64,000 nucleotides of DNA from contig NC_060234.1 of NCBI RefSeq assembly GCF_021155775.2, forward strand, positions 20,174,526 through 20,238,525. The letters run 5' to 3'. Below the pieces are notes generated by a model that saw only the letters and a program-made list of their open reading frames with translations, was not told the DNA's origin and made no database searches. The stretch comes from Neodiprion pinetum (taxonomy: Eukaryota > Arthropoda > Insecta > Hymenoptera > Diprionidae). The position numbers and the translations under genes were made by a program. Of the stretch, positions 24,941 through 35,800 are shown piece by piece; the first letter of the stretch is position 1, and each line of letters begins with the position of its first letter.

Positions 24941-27454
24941 CAAGTCGATAGCAAGTAAGGAAAAATGTGTGCCCGCCAAAGGTTAATATAAGTAATATAA
25001 AATATTATATAAATATAAAATATATTAAATAAATTAATCAAAAATAATAAAAACACTAAATAAAAGATCTAGCTGTTCGTAATTGAAATGTATATTATTC
25101 ATAAATGTAAACGATAAGCTTATCAATCAACCGCAACCATTTGTTTTTCGAATTCCTCTTCATTATAATCTAAATCAATTTCTTCCATATTTTCAAATAT
25201 TTTGACGTGATAACGTCACGTCTTATAAATTCATACGCAGGCACACAACACACACGTACAAACATACTTACACATTCAACTCTCAGACCGGAGGTAGTGA
25301 ACTATACAGTGAAACTACGAAGCACCGCACAAAGAGGAGACCCCGAGTACAGGATACGCTGTGTAATGTATTTCATCTCATTCTTTTGCATGTTCAATAT
25401 ATATGTTTGTCTCTTTCTATAACGCCTCAAGTTTTCGTGTTACACTTGATTTTACTCCTCATATAATTTCCGTATCGGGCCCTATAACTCAAATCGTTTC
25501 TTAAGGAGTAAACTCCAAAAAAAAAAAATTGATTCGTAAAAAAGTTTTCTTACCTTTTATGAAGATTATTTTATATGAAATCTCACTTGACTGAAATATT
25601 TTTTATATTAATTACTTTTATTCAAGTATAATATAATGTTTTTGAACGCATATTATCTTTGCGCAATATATCAATAATACTGTTATACATTGACGTTTGA
25701 ATATATTTCAACTGAATTCGATTCCTCGTGTGAAGCGTTTCATTACTAAAGTATCAAAGATTTTTCATAGGCCTCATACACGTGTCTTTATATTATGTAA
25801 GATTTACAGAAAAACAAAACGATCCGTATTAAGGTTATGTAGCATTCCTACCTTTACCGACCGAGTAAACTCACACTTTTTCTTCGTCTATTAAATATAC
25901 AAATGAAGGGAAAAGGTTCAAATTCCGACGGTGCATCGTTCTTTCGTAGTGGATTTCAGGAACTTACTTATACCGAAATTATTGTAATTCCTAGTTTTCG
26001 TTCAGCGACCTCAATACTGCATGAAAATAATCTCACAAAGGATTACTTTACTCCAAATTTTTTGCGGAATTGCGAAAAGTATCTCAATTATGCACTTTTT
26101 GGATCCAAAGTGCGGGAAATGTGGAAACGGTAACACGTGTCAAATAAAACCACCCATTTTTTTTGACGATTTTCCGGATTTCAGTAACTTTCCTGAATTT
26201 TGCTAGAAAAGATGGATGCACCGTCGACATTTTAACCCTTTCCATTCATTTGTTTATTTAACATACGGTGAATTTGCTCGGTCGGTAAGGGTAGGACTGT
26301 TGCATGACCTTAAACGAAAATTATCAATTTAGTTTTCTTTTTCACTGAAATCGACATTTAGGTTGCCCTGTTCTACTTAAGGCTTCGCAAACGTAAAACT
26401 GTTTTGAGTAAATTTTTAATTGCGCAGCCTAAGTCCGTTTAGTTCTATAGATATTGAGAAAAAAAAATACAACTTCGAATTGTGTGGATCTAAAATTTCC
26501 AAGAGAATTGCGGAAAGCTCTATTAAGTAGTATTACTATCTGGCCAATTATCGCAAGCATCCATAAGGATGGAAAAAAAATGTTGAGTTCATGCGGGATG
26601 TTTTGTATGTTGTGAAAAAGTAATTTCAAATCATTAACGACTAGATGAGCGCGTGATAATTCTCCAAGGATTATGCGGTATTAACGTAAAACGTTGACGT
26701 AAATTCTTATACATAGCCAGCTGAAATTGAGAATCTCGCGCTGTTACGGCACTGAAAGGGTAAACTTAAGTTTATAAATCAAACTGGTTTTTATTTTTAT
26801 CTCGAACTCTGTTTCTTTTTCCACCTATTTATATAAATTCTATATTACACGTGAGCCAGTAGATATAACAGTAAAAAAAAAAAAAACTTCAAAACAGAAG
26901 AAGGAAAGTTTCTGCTTAGTTTTGCATCAGGTATTCGCACTCAACGTAAAATTTCCAAAATCGTTTAAACTTATCTATGGGATTACTCACTCACTCTCAG
27001 ACTATCCGCAAAAGTTCGGTCGCAAACTTGATTGAAAATAATTTTGACTATATAAATTAAAGTGTGTATATTTAGAAGCAAATTTTGCACAGTTCATAAA
27101 AACGCGGTGAAAACAACATCCGCCATGTAAATGAACCAAAAAAGTTTTCAACACGCGTGTACAAAAAACAATTTCAAATCAAGTTTGAAGATGAAACCTT
27201 GTCGACGGAGACAATTGGAAGATAATTACGTTTTACAAATGTGAAACTATCTAGATTCCTCAAAGACGGTCATCGCATCCGTAAACCGTGGTCATAAAAT
27301 GTAAAACAAGTTGGCGCGGTATTTTATTATTATTACCAAGCGATTAATTTATCGTTTGCCTAAAAACGTGATCATGTCAAGAATTTTTTTTTCAAATCTC
27401 GACGCGTCAAGTCCCTCGAATTTAATATTTCTTGAAAGAAAATTATGTAGGTGT
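24941..27454. other. AT-rich non-coding region
   Basis: No gene recognised. The open frames at 25207-25422 and 25903-26206 lack domains or splice context. A-runs occur near 25519 and 26873. Confidence 0.4.
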
Positions 27455-27462
27455 ATGTGTAT
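27455..27462 (+). repeat. 8-bp target-site duplication, left copy
   Basis: ATGTGTAT directly precedes the TAGACTGGGCC terminus. The identical octamer follows the right terminus at 28167-28174. Confidence 0.8.
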
Positions 27463-28166
27463 TAGACTGGGCCAAAAAAATTGACTATTTTTTTTTTTGA
27501 AAAATATATTGAGAATATCATTCAGTATGGCAAAAGAAAAATTCCATGAAATTTTAAGCCCTTAATATTAACTTTAAGAGGTCTATCATCGCTATTTTTG
27601 ATTTTTAGTAATAATTTGATGTTTTACGTCAGAACTGTCGAAATATTGAAGTGAAAAAATTTATGTTTACTCATTCCTTTATTACATTAAATTCCCTACA
27701 AAAAAGGTCTGATTATAGATTTTTGTCAGACAAGCCGTTTCCGAGTAATTAAACTTAATAAATTGATATAATTTCTCGAGAATTTCTCGAGAATTAATCG
27801 ATAAACTTAATAAATTGATATAATTTCTCGAGAATTTCTCGAGAATTAATCGAGAAATTATATCAATATATTAAGCTTAATTACTCGGAAACGGCTTGTC
27901 TGACAAAAATCTATAATCAGACCTTTTTTGTAGGGAATTTAATGTTATAAAGGAATGAGTAAACATAAATTTTTTCACTTCAATATTTCGACAGTTCTGA
28001 CGTAAAACATCAAATTATTACTAAAAATCAAAAATAGCGATGATAGACCTCTTAAAGTTAATATTAAGGGCTTAAAATTTCATGAAATTTTTTTTTTGCC
28101 ATACTGAATGATATTCTCAATATATTTTTCAAAAAAAAAAATAGTCAATTTTTTTGGCCCAGTCTA
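27463..28166. mobile_element. hAT-like long-palindrome MITE
   Basis: The element starts TAGACTGGGCC and ends GGCCCAGTCTA. Its two arms, each over 300 bp, are reverse complements with only a handful of mismatches, so the whole 704 bp can fold into one long hairpin. It is bounded by a perfect 8-bp direct repeat, the duplication length made by hAT transposases. No ORF is present, so it is non-autonomous. Near the centre a segment of about 50 bp containing TTAATAAATTGATATAATTT and two CTCGAGAA copies is duplicated in tandem. High arm identity suggests a recent insertion or ongoing arm homogenisation. Confidence 0.85.
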
Positions 28167-28174
28167 ATGTGTAT
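28167..28174 (+). repeat. 8-bp target-site duplication, right copy
   Basis: ATGTGTAT, identical to 27455-27462. Confidence 0.8.
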
Positions 28175-29644
28175 ATATGTGAAAAACGTAGTATGAATGA
28201 AAAAAAAAATGAAAAGTAAAAAACGTGAATTCAATCACGAATTGCCCGGAATGAGGTAAGTTTACACGCTTAGAACCAATTATTGACCCTTCTATTTTCC
28301 AAAAATATAAATTGATGTCAGAAATTGTAAATTTCACGATGACTAAAACCAATTGCTAGACGGTTAGACACTACAAACTTATTTTTCGGTAAATGTTAGA
28401 ACGAACAATCAAACGAAAAAAAGGTTAATAATTTGGACAGAGTCAGTAACTGATACACTTAGTTCATTTAGTTTTATTTTAATGATGACTCGTTTTACGA
28501 TCTATTTCGACGACCGAATAGTGTGTTGAACAAAAACTCAATTTGAATAAAGTCAAAGTTATAATTGAAAATAATTGTTTGAATATATCCTATGGTTGAA
28601 AATAAAATCTTTAAAAGCAGATAAAACAGCAAACGAAACTTGGAATCATTTTTTTAATTCGTAGCGATTTCGACACAGAGATTTAATATTGACACCGAAT
28701 GATTGGCAACGAGGCTTGTAACTTGAGAATAGAGCGAATGTAATTGGTTAATCGTACCAAAGTTACCGGGGATGCATTTTTTATGCGGCAATTAATTTCG
28801 TCGGAACGCGCAGCGCAAGCTCTTCACGGAGCTGCGGAGCCTGAAAGAATGTCTCGAAAGACTTAGCCAGCAATTTCTATCCACCGTAATACTCCTGCGG
28901 TATACATATTGAGGGCCATTATTCAAATGGGCTTAAATACTAACGCGCTTGGATCACCGAATGGATGGGGGGGATTAATGGAAATTGGTTACCCGGAATC
29001 GGTTGGGAAATCGAGGGATCGAGGGGTAAAGGAAGAAAAATAAAAAAATAAATAAACGAAAAGGAGAAGGAGGAAGGTGAAAATAAGAATAAAATTCCAA
29101 ACGATCCGAGTCCCTCGACAGCATTAGTCGATTATTTTATACAGCTCAAGAGCTTAATTTAACTTCGTAGCGTGATTTTCAACGCTTCAACGTATAGAAT
29201 TTATATTTTATAATTCTTACAGCTGACCCGAAATTACAATTAGTTAAACAGCAGATCTACATGCTTGTAGACTTGAAGTCGTTCGTTCGAAATTCTTTCG
29301 GTTTAAATTTTTTCAACAATACTACCGAGTTTGCTTTCAAAGCTGTGGATATTTGAAGCAAAATGAATACCGAGGGGTTGACAACATCTTGCGGAATGTC
29401 GTAAAATTCCTCTAATAAACACGAAATCTTGCAATATCTCACAGAATATTTGAAATTTCATGAAATGATTTTTTTCCGTGTAGCATTACGACTGCTGAAA
29501 TTTCAAGAAATCACTGAACGCGCGCGAAATCTTGAAATCATAACATTGATTTTCTTGTCATATTTTTTGTGTACTGAAATACCGTCAATTTTCGAAATCA
29601 CTCTTATAGCCACACTCAATTTTGGTATAAACCTACATTTTTTG
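28175..29644. other. Non-coding stretch
   Basis: No gene recognised. Mostly AT-rich, with a GC-richer segment at 28780-29040. Confidence 0.4.
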
Positions 29645-29905
29645 TGAAAAAAAAAAAAAAAAATGTGGCGCCCGGAGCTAGAATGGGGGGTACATTGAGT
29701 TCGGAATATGTATGAACAAGTGATTAAACATACTAAACACTAAGAATCAGAAAAGAAACAAAAAGATTAGCAGGAAGAAATACACGATCGGGATTTGAAC
29801 ATGAATTTCAAGTTCTACGCTGGTGTTTTTTCTTCTTTTGCTGACCGTTTAACTCCTTAACCTCTGCTGACCTTTGATTACCCTCTCGCCTTAATGAATC
29901 GAATT
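29645..29905 (-). mobile_element. Probable tRNA-derived SINE
   Basis: Read on the minus strand, a Pol III B-box-like GTTCAAATCCC lies at 29800-29790. About 40 bases upstream is an A-box-like segment (TAAGGAGTTAAACGGTCAGC, about 29861-29842). Between them GTAGAACTTGAAATTCAT resembles a tRNA anticodon arm. The 3' part ends CTAGCTCCGGGCGCCACA followed by a T-run at about 29647-29663. No target duplication was found, so a degenerate LTR-element primer site (GGCGCC) remains an alternative. Confidence 0.4.
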
Positions 29906-30277
29906 TGTGTCATTTTTTAAAGCTAATTTATTTGTATCTCCCAAATTAAAGGCAAGTTAAAGGCAATCTTTACTCTGAAATAAAAATTGTGGTTTTACAC
30001 AAAGAAGGGTGATCGGCTGCTTTTTTTTACCTCCTATTGGAATTTAGCGTACACTTTTGCAAACATGAAACTCGCTAATTATCCGGAAAGTTTTACATTT
30101 CATCCAAATTCATCACCTTTATGAGTAATTGTTTACTTCTCCTCACCTTTTGTGATGTAAGAAAAGTATTGGTTTCGATCGAAAATAACTTTTTCTAATT
30201 TCTACGAATCTTCGCGTTTTCGAACCTCTCAAACCTGAATAAACAGGTTTTTAGAAAAATGGTGGTTTGGATTTCGG
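29906..30277. other. Non-coding stretch
   Basis: AT-rich, with no recognised gene, repeat or signal. Confidence 0.4.
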
Positions 30278-30623
30278 TCTGTCGGTCTGTCCGACAAATT
30301 CCCGCTATAATCTCGGAAACGGCACGATGAAAAAATTTGAAACTTCCAGGATTTTACACTCACAAGACGGTGACGATAAATTGCCATGTCCCGTTCAATT
30401 TGAACTTCCGGGTTTACCGGAAATAAATCGATTTTCAACGTTATACCGACAAACATATAATTCATTCAAATAAACGATTATGTTTTTCTCGGCTTAAATT
30501 GTTTTTCTCCTAATTCTTCTTTCAAAACTTTTTCATTCGGTTGCTAAGTCCGATTAATTTCAGATTTGTCATTCGTCCGTTTGCGAGATCATCACGAAAG
30601 TTTGTCGGACGGAGACCGACAGA
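30278..30623. mobile_element. Inverted-repeat element ending TCTGTCGGTC
   Basis: Left end TCTGTCGGTCTGTCCGACAA and right end TTTGTCGGACGGAGACCGAC form an imperfect inverted repeat. Inner motifs ATCTCGGAAACGG (left) and CCGTTTGCGAGAT (right) also pair. No ORF with recognisable content. Confidence 0.55.
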
Positions 30624-32762
30624 CTCTTTCCTTTTCATGGCGATGACGAAATTACCATTTCAACGAACGATCAAGTCATTAATTTTTGCGATAAAATAAC
30701 TGTGTTAAACTATTGGTTTAATAGTGAGCAACGACATGGTGTCCGACCATTAGGACATTCACCTAATGCGCTGTGAATATTTCATTAAAATTGAGGAACA
30801 ATAATTTCGTTGATCTAACAATTGGCAGAGATTTTTCATCCAAAACACTGTAGCACGTGATTATTCTAAATTTAATTGAAAATGGCGAGAGGCATGACCA
30901 GCTCGGGATGGAGGGAGTGAGGTTGGAAGCTGTTTCGGAGTGATATTCCATGTGTGTACGTGAAACGATCCACCGTGTAATTAAACGAGTCCGACACTTT
31001 GTGCAGGCGGCATATCGCCAAGGTAGGCTTCAGGTAGCCTTCTTACGGTGAAGGTAGGTAATGGCTCTTCTTTCGCCGTTGAAGCTTCTCTGGGCGTCAT
31101 GCTGTTTCTGCAAAATTATCATTCCTTCCTTCGGATCGATCCGTCTTCGAGTCGACGCACGGGGGACGGAACGGATTTGTTAATGATGTTAGTTAACAAA
31201 CAATCGATACCGTTTGTCAATTTTACTACAAGAGAGTGATACATTGAGTATTTGTCAAATTATTATACGTATCCGCAAGCTATGAAGATTTATTTAAAAA
31301 TATACTTACCGGAAGATAATAGAATTATAAACAGAAGCTTAGATGTTATGAAAATCCTTGAAAGTCTATAGTATATTTGTTTGATGCTACTTTACGAGTC
31401 ATTTCATTTTATGCAGAGGAATAAAGCTTGTACAAATTCACTGAAACAGTCATTTTCAAAATCATTTTGGTATCTTTAAATATGTAATTTTACAACATTG
31501 CGGGAATGTCTGTTATAAATAACAAATGACAATACCGAATTTACTACTGAGAAAATAAAAAAAAAAAAAAAATCTATTTCAGTGACTTTATCTCCTGATC
31601 AAAATGAGTCATTGCAAAGTTAAATCGAACGAATCTATTAGATTTTCAACCATTTTGAAAAGATTTGAATAAAAATATTGATGTTCAAGATTTCTCTTGA
31701 TGATTGTAGTGTTTTTTATTTTTGTCTTTGCAAATAAATCTCAATAGCTTGCAAATATGAGAAATTAATAGTGACTCAATGCACAACTATCTCTTAATAA
31801 AATTAATACAAAGTATAAATCCTTGGCCGACCAACCTGTTCTTAATTTCATTTGTGTTAAGCATCCGGTATTTTAGTGAAGTAACAACGAAGTGGAATAA
31901 GCAGCGTGGCTACAGTAGTAAAAGTCAACAATTTTGGCGACGAAAATAGTTGTTACAATTAACTACGATGTTCAACTCAGCTGACAAAAAACCACCGAGT
32001 CCTTCATACATTTTGTTACATCATCACGCGTATTTTGTCTATGAGTAAATTAATAAGATCAAATTGATGTATGATTGAATGCAATAAATGGAATGGTTCA
32101 ATTGACAGAAAAATGAAGTAAGAACTTTTCAGGTCGTCAACTTTATATTAATGTTAAAATTAACCAGCAATTAAAGGTATTGTCAACGCTAGTTACGGTC
32201 AATTGCACAACTGCATTATATAAAACTAATTTTGTTATCGTTTCAAATCTATAGATTACTTGGAAAAATAATATTCCTTCATATTCACGTTGAACAGAGA
32301 TTTGTTTGCGTAAACCATCAACTCTATTTTGTTCCAGTCATTGATTAGATTCGCAAAATTGATATTTTGTTATGTGAGTACTTATAATCATGCAAAGAAA
32401 TGTTACATTCATTGTTTTCCACCCAAATTTTTAAAAATGAAACCAGAACGAATCACCTCATCAAGAATTATACTATAGATTACTCGAAAAAAAAAATAAA
32501 AAAAAAAAAAACATTGATCTGGACGTTTTTCCCATTTTTATCCGAACACGATTAAAATTCAATTTTAATGAAGTTGTCTACATTTTCATTTCTTATGTTC
32601 GTGAATTTTGATCTCTGAAATAAGAGTGGGAAAAATGATACGATGTATTCAATATCTGAAAAATCGTTCGCCACGCGGGCATGTGTCATGTTAAATGAAG
32701 CATAATTCAACTTATCTTATTTTACGGACTCATTCTCACATTGTTCATTCTTTCGATTTCAG
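30624..32762. other. ex: Non-coding stretch immediately upstream of the first visible expanded exon
   Basis: AT-rich, with A-runs near 31556 and 32488. It ends in a pyrimidine-rich splice acceptor (TTCTTTCGATTTCAG) at 32762. It is probably intron sequence of expanded, because the next exon starts inside the FERM domain. Confidence 0.5.
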
Positions 32763-32842
32763 GGTCTTGATAGCAGCGGAAGACCAGCATTTGTGCTCTA
32801 TTTTCGGGTTCAGTACTACGTGGACACCCCGTTACTCTTGAG
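32763..32842 (+). CDS. ex: expanded, exon encoding end of FERM F1
   Basis: Reads GLDSSGRPAFVLYFRVQYYV, then DTPLLL, ending with a split codon (AG). The acceptor is TTTCAG and the donor GTAAGT. The phase-0 start means an upstream exon must exist. Its pattern (GLD.(N/S)GRP, FRVQ(Y/F)Y) is the Expanded signature just before F2. Confidence 0.88.
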
Positions 32843-35800
32843 GTAAGTACTTTTTCCACTCGATTTAGATTCATTTCGTGTCACCATGAACCGGATATTG
32901 CAGCCAAAATATTTATTCTGTTTCAATTTATTTATTTGGTTAGTTAGTCCACGGGTAAGTAGCATTCTATTACTGAGGATCGACGCGAAAATGAATTTTG
33001 CATTCATCACATCTCTAAGGCAAAGTTTCAATTCGAAAAGGAGATAAAATTGTTCAACGTGCTTCTCATAAACACTTTACTGTTTGGCTTAGCAATTGGA
33101 AGATTTTCGCATCATAGTTTACGCTGTAACATTATTACTGTAATAATAACTGCAGTCAAATTGGAAACCGATCGAAATTTTCACTCTAAAAAGGATGAAC
33201 CCGCCGTGTTATCGCTCTTTGGCGTGGCGCTAGGCAGAAATTTCAATAGCCTTTCTTTCTTCCTCGTTTTTTTTTTTTCTTAGTCGTCTCCTTCTCTCTG
33301 TTGCAACGAATGCTTGGTTTGGTATCGTGGTACCTGGATCCCTACGGCATCTTGGACCGTTTGGTTAATTGAACCAATCAATTGCCGGTTGAAATACTCC
33401 TCGGTGCCACTGTGGGCGATTTGTTACCTTACGAAACCCCTGCTTTATTTACAGCTATAAACACGCTGTTCTTTTTCTCAGTTTGAATTTTCTTCGTCTC
33501 TTTTTCTTCGCTGTCGTTCTTTTTCATCCCACAAAGAGAGCGGCATGTACCGATTAGAAGTAGCAGCCGGTAGTCCAGAGATACCGGCGTTTATTTTCCA
33601 CCATGCCACTCCAGTAGCCGAACAACGTGTACAAGTGTTTGACCGATGCTCTGATAATTAGAAATTATTACCTGCTCTGTGATAAATAGTCCTCTGTCTG
33701 CGCTAAATAATAAACTATTCTGCTCGGTAATTAAAAATCGTTTTAGGATTACCGACGGACAAAAACATAGGCTGTGATTTCAGTTTCTGAATTTTTCTGA
33801 ATACCTACGTAATGCGTTTTGACGGTTATACGACGTTGAAAGTGTTCGGATATTCTCAATTATAAATGTGTTGAAATACTGTTGGAAAGAAGTCAAATTT
33901 TTCTAGACTTCATATCGGTTGACACAAACTTTAATGACATTTGCATAGATTCGAATTTAACGAAGAAAATTGGTCTGCTGGTTTTGGAAATACATTTTAT
34001 ACAACGCGAGCATGTTTTACGTGTTTCTCCATGCGTGTTTTCCATACACAAAGGGCCTGTTTCTATGACGGTCGAGTGAGTCTGCGAATGCGCCTGCGCA
34101 GAGTACTGTGAAGACCACTTTTGAGTCCTAAGAGTTGAAAATGGTCGTCTCTTTACTGCGCGCATGCGCTCTCGCAAACAAATCTGACATTACGCGACCC
34201 TAACCTCAATTTCGTGATTCGTGAAAAACCGCGTAACGTACTCTTGTAAACTTTTGATATATGAAGAATCGTGTGCAATAAGGAAACAACGGTCTTTGTC
34301 GACTGCACTTCTCGTCTATTATTCATATTTAAGATCATCGCATGAGCCGGAATCTTATCGAAGATATGACAAAATATTTTTATCTACACTGGCCAGTAAT
34401 TTATGTTCAAAACATATTCTTTGGTGTTTAATGGAACTGTATTGTTGCATAAAATTCCCTTTGGCATTAAGAAGAACTCGCTTTCTTTTCTCTTCGTGTT
34501 ATTTTAAATCGTAAGCTGTTTACTAAAATTCCTGGTACGATATGTTTTAAAAAAGTCGCAGCTCGACGTAAAAATCGTTTCAATTGCAAAATCGGCAGTT
34601 TTTTAAGAAATTGATCTGTCAATTGAAGAGTACAGAACATTTGCTGGTCATTGAAGTAAATTATTTTCCGTGGAAATTTAATGGAATCATTGTTATTGGT
34701 TTTGGATTTACAGAAAATCACATATCCTATTGATAAATATTGCGGTGGTTATACGGAGGTCGTATCTTTTTTTACTTATTTAGACCGAAAAAGTTACTTG
34801 AATACATAAACATGAACACATGAACGACGAAAATCGTATGTTGGAAAGTATTCCGGTAGTTAGAACTTTTTTTTATCAAATCAATAAATAAATTATTAGA
34901 TTATAAATGTGTCCTGCAGACATTGTTTTTCATTGCACAATTCATCTATCTTCATTCACGATTCAATTACCGCTATTAAGCAACGGCATGTGCTCTGTAA
35001 TACATACGTACACACCTCGAATTGCATTGCGGTTTTTGCAAATTCTTTTTTTCTTTTTTGTAAATCATAAAAATGCATGTCTGTTAGAATTAAAATACGA
35101 GCTATTTTTATGACAATGATACTGGGTCAATTTTTGACGTAGGTACGGTAGTAGGTTTGCAACGAAGCTTTTAGAGGTTTTTAACGATATAATTTTCGGA
35201 ACTGAAGCTCCACAATAGCTAAACTTTATCATTTCAGGTGCTGAAAAATTCTCGATTGAATATTGTTTCACTTTTTTATAAATTACAATTACCTGTTTTA
35301 TATTCTCTTTCTAAATCGATTTATTACTGAGTTAACCATTGACCATTTTACATTACCTCAATCGTTGTTGCATGTTGTCTGGCTCTCTCACTTAGCAATT
35401 CACTTCCATTTTGCACATAACTGTAATCAAAAATTCTCAATGAAACTGATCTTTCATCGTTCATTTATATTTTTCAAAAATCTCATTATACTTGGAGATG
35501 GCAAATTGTTTCAAGAGTTTAATTATAACATTATATCTTACGTACTATATGTACGTGACAACTATTTGTGTTTCATTAAAATCAGTACAGAAATAGCACC
35601 GTTCCATTATTTTACGAAATGAAAATAGAGTATACGCGTTATGCCAGTTGAAATTTTATTAACTCACCTTTCGTAAGTAGAAAGCATTAATACCAAATCT
35701 CTCTTTAACTGGTGAACACAAGGAAATGAAAATTCGTATCAACTATCGAGCGTTTCTTACTTTAATATTCTTCGTGAATATTTTGGTCGCGGTTTCAACT

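Noticed and set aside
29647..29690. GGCGCC as a retroviral primer-binding site
   Set aside because: No LTR end precedes it, and tRNA-like boxes on the minus strand make a SINE reading more likely.
35263..35622. 119-codon plus-strand frame within an expanded intron
   Set aside because: Phenylalanine-, isoleucine- and histidine-rich AT-derived composition, no domain, and it lies in a well-supported intron.
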